Position numbers and translations under genes: made by a program. From assembly GCA_003242885.1 (NCBI GenBank), contig QKMZ01000006.1, positions 1,840,061 through 1,904,060 on the forward strand: 64,000 nt of DNA, written 5' to 3'. This stretch comes from Candidatus Melainabacteria bacterium. GTDB lineage: Bacteria > Cyanobacteriota > Vampirovibrionia > Obscuribacterales > Obscuribacteraceae. The notes beneath the pieces were generated by a model. The model ran no database searches and was not told the DNA's origin. It saw only the letters and a program-made list of their open reading frames with translations. How positions within the stretch are numbered: the first letter of the stretch is position 1; every line of letters starts with the position of its first letter. Of this stretch, positions 32,663 to 40,457 are shown one piece after another.

Positions 32663-34186
32663 CTACTTATTGAAGAAGTTGGTCTTGAAGTTCTTGATTG
32701 CGTCTGTGAGGGCGGTTTCGTCTTCCTTAGTCAGCTTGTCGCCCGAGTTGATCTTGCCTTCCAGGTCTTTCGACTGGGCTGCGAGGAACTTGAACCATTC
32801 GCCTTTGAACTTCTGAATATCCTTTTGCTCAATGTCATCAAGCAAGCCGTTGTTTGCGGCGTAGATGATGGAGACTTGCTGAGCCAAGGACAGCGGCTGG
32901 AATTGAGGCTGCTTCAATACTTCGGTCAATTTTTGACCGCGGCGGATTTGATCTTGCGTTGCTTTGTCGAGGTCGGAAGCGAACTGTGCGAATGCTTCCA
33001 ATTCTCTGAACTGCGCAAGGTCGAGACGCAGCTTACCGGCAACCATCTTCATGGCTTTAGTTTGAGCGGCACCACCTACCCGGCTAACCGAAATACCTGC
33101 GTTGATAGCAGGACGGACACCGGCGTAGAACAAGTCTGTTTCAAGGAAGATCTGTCCGTCGGTGATGGAGATAACGTTGGTTGGGATATATGCGGATACG
33201 TCACCGGCTTGGGTTTCGATGATCGGCAAAGCGGTGAGCGAACCGGCTCCGAGTTTGTCCGAGAGCTTCGAGGCGCGTTCCAACAAGCGGCTGTGCAAGT
33301 AGAATACGTCACCCGGATAAGCTTCACGACCGGGCGGACGACGGAGAAGGAGCGACATTGCGCGATAGGCAACGGCGTGCTTCGACAAATCGTCATACAC
33401 ATTGAGAGCGTGTTGACCTTTGTGCATGAAGTATTCACCCAGCGATGCGCCGGTGTAGGGTGCTAAGAATTGTAGTGCCGGTGCGGTTGTTGCCGAAGCG
33501 TCAACGATGATGGAGTATTCCATCGCGCCGTGCTCTTCGAGAATTTTGACGATACGACCGACGTTTGATTCTTTTTGACCGATTGCAACGTAGATGCAAA
33601 TCGGGCGATTGGGCTGATTCTTCTGGTTCAAGATCGTATCGATAGCGATAGCGGTCTTACCGGTCTGACGGTCGCCGATGATAAGTTCGCGCTGTCCGCG
33701 ACCGACAGGAATCATGCCGTCGATAGCAGAGATACCGGTCATGAGCGGTTCGCAAACCGACTGACGGGCGACGATACCCGGAGCTTTGATTTCGATCGGA
33801 CGGAATTCGGTGGTGGCAATTGGTCCTTTGCCGTCGATCGGCTGACCGATTGCGTTTACAACACGACCGAGCATTGCTTCGCCAACCGGTGTCGAGGCGA
33901 TGCGACCAGTCGTGCGCACTTCCATGCCCTCACGAATTTTCCTGCCCTCGCCGAGAATTACGACCCCGACGTTGTCTTCTTCAAGGTTGAGAACCATGCC
34001 GTATGTTTTGTCTTCATCGGCAAACTCGACCAACTCGCCGGACATCGCCTTTTCCATACCGTATACGCGGGCGATACCGTCGCCTACCTGAAGCACGCTG
34101 CCAACGTTGCTCACGTTGAGCGACGCTTGGTACTTATCCAGCTGCGCTTTCAAGATGGATGTGATTTCATCGGGCTTGATTGCCAT
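32663..34186 (-). CDS. atpA: ATP synthase alpha subunit
   Basis: A non-catalytic nucleotide-binding subunit of F1. The 507-residue protein has the P-loop GDRQTGKTAIAIDTIL, the beta-barrel start VGDGIARVYGMEKAMSGELVEF and the catalytic arginine region VGGAAQTKAMKMVAGKLRLDLAQ (given in part as RVGGAAQTKAMK). The ATG lies in the usual place (MAIKPDEITSILK). A hairpin repeat is located in the 88-bp gap between atpH and this gene. Confidence 0.97.
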   Translation of the reverse strand: MAIKPDEITSILKAQLDKYQASLNVSNVGSVLQVGDGIARVYGMEKAMSGELVEFADEDKTYGMVLNLEEDNVGVVILGEGRKIREGMEVRTTGRIASTPVGEAMLGRVVNAIGQPIDGKGPIATTEFRPIEIKAPGIVARQSVCEPLMTGISAIDGMIPVGRGQRELIIGDRQTGKTAIAIDTILNQKNQPNRPICIYVAIGQKESNVGRIVKILEEHGAMEYSIIVDASATTAPALQFLAPYTGASLGEYFMHKGQHALNVYDDLSKHAVAYRAMSLLLRRPPGREAYPGDVFYLHSRLLERASKLSDKLGAGSLTALPIIETQAGDVSAYIPTNVISITDGQIFLETDLFYAGVRPAINAGISVSRVGGAAQTKAMKMVAGKLRLDLAQFRELEAFAQFASDLDKATQDQIRRGQKLTEVLKQPQFQPLSLAQQVSIIYAANNGLLDDIEQKDIQKFKGEWFKFLAAQSKDLEGKINSGDKLTKEDETALTDAIKNFKTNFFNK

Positions 34187-34251
34187 GGTGTTCTTTGAAC
34201 CTCGAGTCTCTGTTTACTGCTTTTTACTAGGATTGAACTTCTTATTTGTTA

Positions 34252-34268
34252 GGCGCATGCAATGCGCC
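34252..34268. repeat. Hairpin repeat between atpH and atpA
   Basis: GGCGCAT-GCA-ATGCGCC, a 7-bp stem with a 3-base loop, followed by ACTACGC. It starts 3 bases beyond the atpH stop codon on the minus strand. It belongs to the stop-proximal hairpin family and here lies inside the ATP synthase transcript. Confidence 0.65.
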
Positions 34269-34274
34269 ACTACG

Positions 34275-34826
34275 CTATACAGCCAATAAGGCTTTTTCTA
34301 TTGCTTTCAACTGCCCTTTGAGGCTGCCGTCAATTACTTGGTCGCCCAGGCGAAGGACTACTCCACCAATAAGCGAAGGGTCTACATTCACTTCCAATTC
34401 AAGACGCTTGCCGAGGTGCTCGGTCAAACGTGCTTTGATGTTGGCAATTGCCTGGTCGCTCAGTTTTTCCGAGCTGACAAGACTTGCCGATACTAGATTG
34501 TTCTTCTTATTGAGCAAATCTCTATATTGATGCTCGAGTGGTCCCAAAATTTCCAGCCTGCGCTTGTCGGCAAGCAGGTCAAGGAGACGCAAGGTCAACT
34601 CATTGACTTTGCCTTGAAATATGTCTTTCAGGAGCGCCTTCTTTTCTTCCGCATTGACAGAAGGAAGTTCGAGCACTGTTGCAAACTGACGATTTTGTTG
34701 TAGCAACTGATTGATCAATTGCAGATCGTCGCCGACAGCATCGGCGGTATTACCACCGGCGGCAGATGCAAGATCGAGCGCAGCTTCAGCGTATTGCGCC
34801 GCTACTCCCTGCAGTTCCGTTCTCAT
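34275..34826 (-). CDS. atpH: ATP synthase delta subunit
   Basis: Joins the top of F1 to the b/b' stalk. The 183-residue length is normal. The N-terminal helical domain (AAQYAEAALDLASAAG, LINQLLQQNRQFATVLELPSV) and the C-terminal motif (VDPSLIGGVVLRLGDQVIDGSLKGQLKAI, seen in part as GGVVLRLGDQVIDGS) are typical of OSCP/delta. It starts 14 bp after atpF. Confidence 0.95.
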   Translation of the reverse strand: MRTELQGVAAQYAEAALDLASAAGGNTADAVGDDLQLINQLLQQNRQFATVLELPSVNAEEKKALLKDIFQGKVNELTLRLLDLLADKRRLEILGPLEHQYRDLLNKKNNLVSASLVSSEKLSDQAIANIKARLTEHLGKRLELEVNVDPSLIGGVVLRLGDQVIDGSLKGQLKAIEKALLAV

Positions 34827-34840
34827 CCGACAAGTCTCCT

Positions 34841-35488
34841 TTAGTTATTGCTGTGGGCGGCCGACTCAAGCTTTCCCGGCTCGAAGCTCTCCCCGGTACT
34901 AGCTATTGTGTCGAGCTCAGACATGAACTTGGTGAGCAATTCGTCTTTCACTTTGTCATTGACTTGGTGGCGCAATTGCTCTTCCGAAATTGCTACAGCC
35001 GCTTTTACAACTGCAGAGCGCATTTCGGTGACGAGAAGCTGTCTTTCGTTCTGAATCGAAGCCTCGAATTTGACGAGCAATTCAGCCATCTCTTTCGAGG
35101 TCTGCTCTTCAATCAATGATGCGGTTTGCTGAGCGGCAGTCTTGGCTTCGGCAAGAATTTTCTTGGTCTCTTCCTCGACATTAGCCAGCTTTTTGCGTTG
35201 TTCTTCAAGAAAAGCGATGCCTTCCTCTTTGGCTTGCTGTGCGGCGCTAATCTCATTGTCAATCGATTCGCGACGAGCTTTGAAAAGCGGGGGCATATTT
35301 TTCTGGATCAACCAACCCAGGAAAGCGAGCAACAAAAGCCAGTTGATGAAGTTGTTATCGAAAAGCCCAGCTTCATGACCAGCTCCGTGCCCTTCATTAT
35401 GTTCAGCATTTGTAGGTGCAGCTTCACTCGCGTGTGTCTCATTGACATCAGGCGTGTGAGTTTCAACTTGAGCAGCAAAGAGATACAT
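34841..35488 (-). CDS. atpF: ATP synthase subunit b
   Basis: One of the two unlike peripheral stalk subunits. The 215-residue protein has an extended His/Glu/Asn-rich N-terminus (NETHASEAAPTNAEHNEGHG) before a single transmembrane helix (FINWLLLLAFLGWLIQKN, about 47-66), then a long charged helix. Its order after a shorter b' gene is that of cyanobacteria. The start codon overlaps the b' stop by one base (TGATG), so translation is coupled. The His-rich leader is about 40 residues longer than in most b subunits and could be exported or bind metal; this is inference. Confidence 0.9.
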   Translation of the reverse strand: MYLFAAQVETHTPDVNETHASEAAPTNAEHNEGHGAGHEAGLFDNNFINWLLLLAFLGWLIQKNMPPLFKARRESIDNEISAAQQAKEEGIAFLEEQRKKLANVEEETKKILAEAKTAAQQTASLIEEQTSKEMAELLVKFEASIQNERQLLVTEMRSAVVKAAVAISEEQLRHQVNDKVKDELLTKFMSELDTIASTGESFEPGKLESAAHSNN

Positions 35489-35964
35489 CAGCAGACTTCC
35501 TCGAGAACTTTGCGAACCTTTTCGCGATCAACATTGGTTTTTGCCGATTCGCCCAAAAGCTTTTTGGAGATTGAATTGACCAACTCCAGCTCTTGATCGA
35601 CAAGACCTTCAACGAGCGCTTTCTTCTCGGCAACCAAATCTGTTTTGGCTGCATCGAGCTTTTTGCGTCCTTGATCCTGGACATTCTTCAACTTTTCGTC
35701 ACGAACCTTCTGTGCTGCCACAGCAGCTTCGTTGCGTACACCCGCCGCTTGGTGACGAGCATTGTTGATTTTGTCCTGGTGAGCGATAAGCTCGGACTCC
35801 GCCTTAAGGCGGCTCGATTTGCTGACCTCAAGATGCTCGGCTACGAGTGCCTTGCGATCTGCAATTGCTTTGCCAACCGGCTTGAGCATGATCTCGTTGA
35901 GCAAGAACATGAAAACAAGAAAGCTGGCGATAAAGATGATGAAAGTGCCGTTTAACTCGAACAT
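35488..35964 (-). CDS. atpF': ATP synthase subunit b'
   Basis: The second peripheral stalk subunit, 158 residues. It has an N-terminal transmembrane helix (FELNGTFIIFIASFLVFMFLLNEIML, seen as FIIFIASFLVFMFLLN) followed by a long helix beginning KPVGKAIADRKALVAEHLE. The KPVGKAIADR segment is typical of b/b' proteins. The pair of distinct b and b' genes after atpE is a hallmark of phototroph-type and cyanobacterial-lineage ATP synthases. Its stop overlaps the start of atpF. Confidence 0.9.
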   Translation of the reverse strand: MFELNGTFIIFIASFLVFMFLLNEIMLKPVGKAIADRKALVAEHLEVSKSSRLKAESELIAHQDKINNARHQAAGVRNEAAVAAQKVRDEKLKNVQDQGRKKLDAAKTDLVAEKKALVEGLVDQELELVNSISKKLLGESAKTNVDREKVRKVLEEVC

Positions 35965-36044
35965 TTCGTCCTGTTTCCTAAATGGAATTCCTGAATGGGA
36001 TACCCGAATAAATCGGGAGAATCGGTATGTTCACTCGATCGCGG

Positions 36045-36065
36045 ACGGCCTGCCTGACAGGCCGT
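36045..36065. other. Hairpin between atpE and atpF'
   Basis: ACGGCCTG and CAGGCCGT pair over 8 bp around a 5-base loop, with a smaller CCCGA/TCGGG stem just beyond at about 36003-36017. It sits 20 bases downstream of the c-subunit stop on the minus strand. Without a T run it is more likely an mRNA processing or stability element than a terminator, consistent with the need for many more c subunits than b subunits. Confidence 0.5.
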
Positions 36066-36084
36066 TCAACACAAGTGCCGTTTT

Positions 36085-36375
36085 TTAGCCAACTTTGCTG
36101 CCGAATTGGAAGAGCTGGATGGCGATAACGAATGCCAAAAGACCGAGAGCTTCCATGAGGGCGGCGATGATGATGGCGTTAACCAAGAGCTTTTGGGCCA
36201 TTTCAGGTTGACGTGCCATGCCTTCGAGAGCTCTAGAACCGGCTACGCCGATACCGATACCAGGTCCGATTACGCCGACTGCGGCGATGCCAGAACCAAC
36301 CAAAGCGGCTGCTTTGATCATGGTTGTGCTGTCAACAGCTGCTGTTCCAGCTTGGGCAATGAGTGTGTGGTCCAC
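36085..36375 (-). CDS. atpE: ATP synthase subunit c
   Basis: A proteolipid of the rotor ring. The 96-residue protein has two transmembrane helices joined by the polar loop RALEGMARQPE. The ion-carrying Glu sits in AALMEALGLLAFVIAIQL. The residues after Glu are Ala-Leu rather than Ser-Thr, and the Gln typical of Na+-binding rings is absent in helix 1 (VGSGIAAVGVIGPGIGIG), so protons are the likely coupling ion. AAGGAGAT lies just before the ATG. Confidence 0.96.
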   Translation of the reverse strand: MDHTLIAQAGTAAVDSTTMIKAAALVGSGIAAVGVIGPGIGIGVAGSRALEGMARQPEMAQKLLVNAIIIAALMEALGLLAFVIAIQLFQFGSKVG

Positions 36376-36730
36376 AGTTGATCTCCTTAACGTCTGTTTT
36401 TTTTGACTACTTAGCCAGGCTTACGCCGTACTAAAAAATTGGTTGTCCGCGTTCGATTCACAAAATTGTGAGAACGTGAGCGCATTCGCTTGGAACGAAC
36501 CAATCGAACCAGCCCAAATTATAACAAGAGGTGATCCGACGTTTTTGTCGAATCTATGCGGTTTTCGGGGTCGTCAACTGATACGCCAGGTAAATTTCCA
36601 TTCATGGTGAAAGGCGCGTGAAACCCCGAATACATGCGAAAAAACGAGCTTTTCAAGAGAAAAGCTCGCCTTTTTGATTTTTCAAAGCCCCTGTCCATCA
36701 GGGTTTCCGCTGAATTTAACAGCTAAAACC
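36376..36730. other. 355-bp gap between atpB and atpE
   Basis: No gene. It contains a strong bidirectional terminator-like hairpin at 36645-36668 (listed separately). The rest of the gap, 36376-36640, is AT-rich in parts and could hold a promoter for atpE onward; no clear consensus promoter was found by eye. Confidence 0.5.
36640..36680. terminator. Bidirectional intrinsic terminator between atpB and atpE
   Basis: CGAGCTTTTC (36645-36654), AAGA, GAAAAGCTCG (36659-36668) gives a perfect 10-bp stem with a 4-base loop. On the minus strand it is followed by TTTTTT, on the plus strand by CCTTTTTGATTTTT. It lies about 63 bases downstream of the atpB stop and 270 bases upstream of atpE. It should end or attenuate transcripts reading from atpI-atpB. 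Confidence 0.75.
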
Positions 36731-37495
36731 TTAGTGATGCTCCAGAGTCAAACCGATGTAGATCGAGGTGAGAAGCGCAAATACGAACGCTTGGATCACA
36801 CCGATAAAGAGTTCGAACGCCATAACGCCAGTAGGTACCAGGGCTGGCACCATTCCGATTGCAGCAGCACGCATCAACTCGTCGGCGGTGATAACCATCA
36901 TAAGACGAAGAGCCAGTGTGGCTGGGCGAATGATAAGGTCCATCCACTCAATCGGATTGAGGTAAAGCTTGAGATAACCAGCACCGTGAGCCATGAATCC
37001 GGAGAATACATAGACGATGAGTGAGATGCATGCAAGCCCGAAAGTGACGTTGAAATCAGTGGTTGGCGAGCAAATTTCGAAAGGTTTATGGTCGACGTGC
37101 GGCCAGGTAATTCCCATTTGAGGTGCCCAGTGCTCCAACGCGAGCCAGGGGCCAACTCCGATGAAATTCGCTGTTAATACAAACATAAAGATTGCTGCAA
37201 TAAGCGGCAAATATTTCTTGTAATGATGACCCATCAAACCCTTGATAAGGTCTTCAACGAATGTATAAATCATTTCCAAAACTTGTTGAGCGTTCGAACC
37301 TGCTCCTTTATTTGTCATCGCAGGCACGATGAGCGCGCAGGAGGTGAGAATGAAGCCCATGCAAAGCCAGCTGGTAACCAGGGTATCGATGTGGATGTCA
37401 CCGTAAGTGCCCAGCTGCGGTACTCCTAGAAATGGCTCAGAAAGCCACGAGGCGTCATGTACAACTTCCTTGAGGGGCAAATTTTGTCCGAGCAT
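36731..37495 (-). CDS. atpB: ATP synthase subunit a
   Basis: The stator channel subunit of F0. The 254-residue protein has about five or six transmembrane helices. The essential Arg lies in PATLALRLMMVITADELMRAA, seen as LALRLMMVITADELM. YLPLIAAIFMFVLTANFIG and LFIGVIQAFVFALLTSIYIG are the other conserved helices. It is first in the core cluster after atpI and separated from atpE by a gap with a terminator. Confidence 0.95.
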   Translation of the reverse strand: MLGQNLPLKEVVHDASWLSEPFLGVPQLGTYGDIHIDTLVTSWLCMGFILTSCALIVPAMTNKGAGSNAQQVLEMIYTFVEDLIKGLMGHHYKKYLPLIAAIFMFVLTANFIGVGPWLALEHWAPQMGITWPHVDHKPFEICSPTTDFNVTFGLACISLIVYVFSGFMAHGAGYLKLYLNPIEWMDLIIRPATLALRLMMVITADELMRAAAIGMVPALVPTGVMAFELFIGVIQAFVFALLTSIYIGLTLEHH

Positions 37496-37704
37496 CTCTT
37501 ATTCCGGGTTCTTTGAAATGATGTGGGATATGTCTAACGGCTATTTCAGCGGTATATGCGCTATGACAATTGCTCTTATCAACGCGAATTGTTCACACTG
37601 AGCCGGTCCGGCGCGGTTTCCAAAGAGGAAGCGCACTGGAGATGAATAATATCAGATGACATTTACGCGACTGGACGCCCCACACAGAACCTTAACTATC
37701 TGAG

Positions 37705-38022
37705 TTAACTCTTTTTCTCATCTTCCGCGTCGTAATCATTTTCATAGTCATTTTTGAATGGAATCGGCTTGGCCCCTGGCGGAGTGCCGGGGGTGTCCAG
37801 CGATGTGGCCTTCCTGACCATGCGCCATAAACCCAGCCCTGCTCCCAAAAGAGACAATCCGATCGAGCCCCAAGGCGCTGTGTGCAGCTTGTCATCAGCA
37901 AAGTTGCCAGCCCACATTCCAAGCAAGACAAGCACCGCCGCGCCCAGAACCAAGTCCGAGACGACAAACATATTGCGTTGAAAGCCGCTTGGACCGGATG
38001 ATGCTTTATCTGTGTCTTTCAT
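37705..38022 (-). CDS. atpI: AtpI/AtpZ-type ATP synthase accessory protein
   Basis: A small membrane protein with two transmembrane helices (VVSDLVLGAAVLVLLGMWAGN and IGLSLLGAGLGLWRMV) and a charged, Asp/Glu-rich C-terminus. Members of the AtpI/AtpZ family help assemble the c ring or act as Mg/Ca transporters. The longest frame starts at a TTG (38055); the ATG at 38022 (MKDTDKASSGPSG) looks more natural and gives 105 residues. Its place directly upstream of atpB matches cyanobacterial operons. A 209-bp gap without a gene separates it from atpB. Confidence 0.8.
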   Translation of the reverse strand: MKDTDKASSGPSGFQRNMFVVSDLVLGAAVLVLLGMWAGNFADDKLHTAPWGSIGLSLLGAGLGLWRMVRKATSLDTPGTPPGAKPIPFKNDYENDYDAEDEKKS

Positions 38023-38245
38023 AATTCGAAATCTATCGATACCTGTAGAAACCAAAATTTGTCACCTGAGTCTTAAGGAGTAGCGTACCCCAGACTAGAC
38101 AGCAAAGAAGGCTAAAAGTGCCAGGTGACGGCTTGACGGGTAGAAAATCGTCACGACACCCTAAAAATCTTGGCAAGTCCAGTGGACATACCAGGTTGCC
38201 AGGGCGCAGATAGTCTGAAAATGGGGCATAAGGTTAAGTGTGAAC

Positions 38246-38273
38246 TTGCTACACTACATTTAATCCATATTAT
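38246..38273 (+). promoter_or_regulatory. Putative promoter of pspA
   Basis: TTGCTA and TATTAT separated by 16 bases, about 85 bases upstream of the pspA ATG. It is a moderate match to the sigma70 consensus. PspA genes in other bacteria are often stress-regulated; no operator is recognised here. Confidence 0.35.
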
Positions 38274-38361
38274 TCAGAGGCTTTTGCGACCAATTTTGGC
38301 AACAACGGGCGCAAAACCGGTCCAGTTCAAATAGAAGCCAGTACAAAGGAGTTATCAGCAC

Positions 38362-39114
38362 ATGTTCGACAGGCTAGCCAACTTAGTGAAGGCTATGTTC
38401 AACGCCTTGCTGGGACGAATGGAAGATCCCCAGATAATGCTGGAACAAACCTATCAAGACCTCCAGTCGAACCTGATTCAAGTTCGCCAGGCTGTAGCCC
38501 AAGCGATTGCTACAGAAAAGCAGCTAGAGCAGCAACTCCAGAAGAATAAAGAACAAGCCGAGACGTGGCACAACCGCGCAGCCATGGCTGTTCAGCAAAA
38601 CAACGACGATCTGGCAAAGCAAGCGCTCCAGCGCAAACAGCAGTATCAACAAGCTGCGACGGATCTCGAAGCGCAGTTGAAGGTTCAGAAAGAAACCACA
38701 AATACTCTCAGGCAACGCCTCACTGATTTGGAAGCCGAAGTCCAGAAGGCATATACAAAGAAGCAAGTGCTTATCGCTCGCGACAAAGCTGCTCAAGCGA
38801 CCAGCAAAGCCAACGAGATTCTCTCGAAAACAACTGCTTCGGGAGCCATGAACGTGATCGAAAAAATGGAAACGAAAGTCCAGGAGCGCGAAGCACGTGC
38901 AGCTGCGCTTGCTGAGTTGGGCACCGACCAATTAGACAAACAGTTCAAAAACTTCGAAGGCAAGACCGATATCGAAATGGAATTACTCGCGCTCAAAGGC
39001 AGCATGGGCAAGTCCACCGAAACTCCCAAGCTCTCAGTCAAAGAGCCGGTGCTTATCGAAGTCAAAGACAACGATTCAGTCGACGCGCAAGAAGTAAAAG
39101 AATTAGAAAACTAA
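38362..39114 (+). CDS. pspA: PspA/IM30 (Vipp1) family protein
   Basis: A membrane-stress protein that polymerises on damaged membranes (ESCRT-III superfamily). The 250-residue protein begins MFDRLANLVKAMFNALLGRMEDPQIMLEQTYQDL, quoted in part as NALLGRMEDPQIMLEQ, the typical amphipathic helix and first hairpin. The rest is a long coiled coil (KQLEQQLQKNKEQAETWHNR). The C-terminal 30 residues are acidic (VLIEVKDNDSVDAQEVKEL) and could be a Vipp1-like extension, but I see no clear extra helix. AAGGAG is well placed before the ATG. It is transcribed alone. Confidence 0.92.
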   Translation: MFDRLANLVKAMFNALLGRMEDPQIMLEQTYQDLQSNLIQVRQAVAQAIATEKQLEQQLQKNKEQAETWHNRAAMAVQQNNDDLAKQALQRKQQYQQAATDLEAQLKVQKETTNTLRQRLTDLEAEVQKAYTKKQVLIARDKAAQATSKANEILSKTTASGAMNVIEKMETKVQEREARAAALAELGTDQLDKQFKNFEGKTDIEMELLALKGSMGKSTETPKLSVKEPVLIEVKDNDSVDAQEVKELEN

Positions 39115-39116
39115 AG

Positions 39117-39212
39117 CGTAATGGCACATTGCATGCGCTCCAGTTAACGCGTAAGGGCGCGTTGCACGCACCCTTGTTGTAAGAGGGTCGACGCATGGCG
39201 TTGCCCCTGCAT
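39117..39212. repeat. Degenerate hairpin repeats after pspA
   Basis: Three diverged copies in about 95 bases: TGGCACATTGCATGCGC, AAGGGCGCGTTGCACGC and GGGTCGACGCATGGCGTTGCC. They begin about 5 bases after the pspA stop and fill the gap to the convergent tgt gene. Confidence 0.55.
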
Positions 39213-39214
39213 CA

Positions 39215-40351
39215 CTACGCAGAGATATCGCCGCGAAGATTCTCTTCTACTTCCTGGAAGTACTCTTTGAAGCGTCCTTCGAGAATAGCTGCGCGAGCCA
39301 ATCTTGCTTCCTTAATCAAGTAAGTGATGTTATGCAAAGAGAGCAACGCCGCCCCCGACATTTCATTGGAGCGCACTAAATGATGCAAATATGCACGCGT
39401 GTAATTCTTGCACGTGTAGCACACGCAATTTGGATCGAGAGGTGCGAATTCCTCTCTGAATCTAGCATTTTTGAGCGCTAAGCGCCCTTCGAATGAGAAG
39501 ACCGTTCCGTGTCTAGCCAAGCGCGTAGGCGAAACACAGTCGAACATATCGATACCACATCTGATGGCATATGCGATATCCCACGGCGTGCCTATTCCCA
39601 TTAGGTAACGCGGTTTGTTTTCCGGCAGAAGCGGCGCAGTGAAGAGAACAATGCGCTCGATCACTTCTCGGCTCTCACCAACAGCCACCCCGCCAATTGC
39701 AAAACCGGGCAATGGATGGGAAGTTACGACATCCACAGACTGCTTGCGCAGATCTTCAAACATGCTCCCCTGAACGATCCCAAACAGTGCTTGATCGTGC
39801 GGCCGTTTGTGTTTTTCCGCACAAACAGCCAACCACCGATGGGTGCGTTCCATCGAAGCGACTGCTTCTTCATGCGTGCAAGGGTTCTTTACGCAGTCGT
39901 CGAAAGCCATAATAATGTCGGCGCCCAACGCGTTTTGAATTTCCATTGACCGCTCTGGTCCAATGAAATGCTGCTTGCCGTCCCTGTGGTCTTTAAAGAA
40001 GACACCCTCTTCAACAATGCGTCTGAATTGATCAAGACTGAATACTTGAAAGCCGCCAGAGTCGGTGAGAATTGGTTTATTCCAGGCGGTAAAAGCGTGG
40101 AGACCGCCTGCACGCTTGACCAACTCATGACCTGGGCGCAAAAACAAATGATATGAATTAGCGAGAACAATCTGAGCGCCAGTTGCGTCTACCTGCTCGT
40201 ACGTTAGCGACTTAACTGTGGCATTAGTACCAACTGGCATGAATACAGGAGTTTCAACCGGTCCATGAGGGGTTGTGAAAACCCCAGCACGCGCACCCGA
40301 CCACGGGCACACCGCCTGCAATTCAAACTTTAGAGCTGTTTCGACGACCAT
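39215..40351 (-). CDS. tgt: tRNA-guanine transglycosylase
   Basis: Exchanges guanine 34 of Asp, Asn, His and Tyr tRNAs for preQ1 on the way to queuosine. Key segments are VFMPVGTNATVKSL, LANSYHLFLRPG, the base-binding SGGFQVFSL, AFDDCVKNPC with the catalytic Asp region, GVAVGESREV, and the zinc site CVCYTCKNYTRAYLHHL. The open frame runs 41 codons further upstream, but the ATG at 40351 gives 378 residues with the usual start (VVETALKFELQAVCPWSGARAG). Queuosine synthesis genes are not in this window. Confidence 0.95.
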   Translation of the reverse strand: MVVETALKFELQAVCPWSGARAGVFTTPHGPVETPVFMPVGTNATVKSLTYEQVDATGAQIVLANSYHLFLRPGHELVKRAGGLHAFTAWNKPILTDSGGFQVFSLDQFRRIVEEGVFFKDHRDGKQHFIGPERSMEIQNALGADIIMAFDDCVKNPCTHEEAVASMERTHRWLAVCAEKHKRPHDQALFGIVQGSMFEDLRKQSVDVVTSHPLPGFAIGGVAVGESREVIERIVLFTAPLLPENKPRYLMGIGTPWDIAYAIRCGIDMFDCVSPTRLARHGTVFSFEGRLALKNARFREEFAPLDPNCVCYTCKNYTRAYLHHLVRSNEMSGAALLSLHNITYLIKEARLARAAILEGRFKEYFQEVEENLRGDISA

Positions 40352-40457
40352 CGCGAAACCATAGCAGGCGGGCGGGCCAACGATCAATAATATATGCGCA
40401 AAATTGTGGCAGTCCTGAAACACATCGTCCTCCCTATTAATAAGTAGAAAGAGCGAT

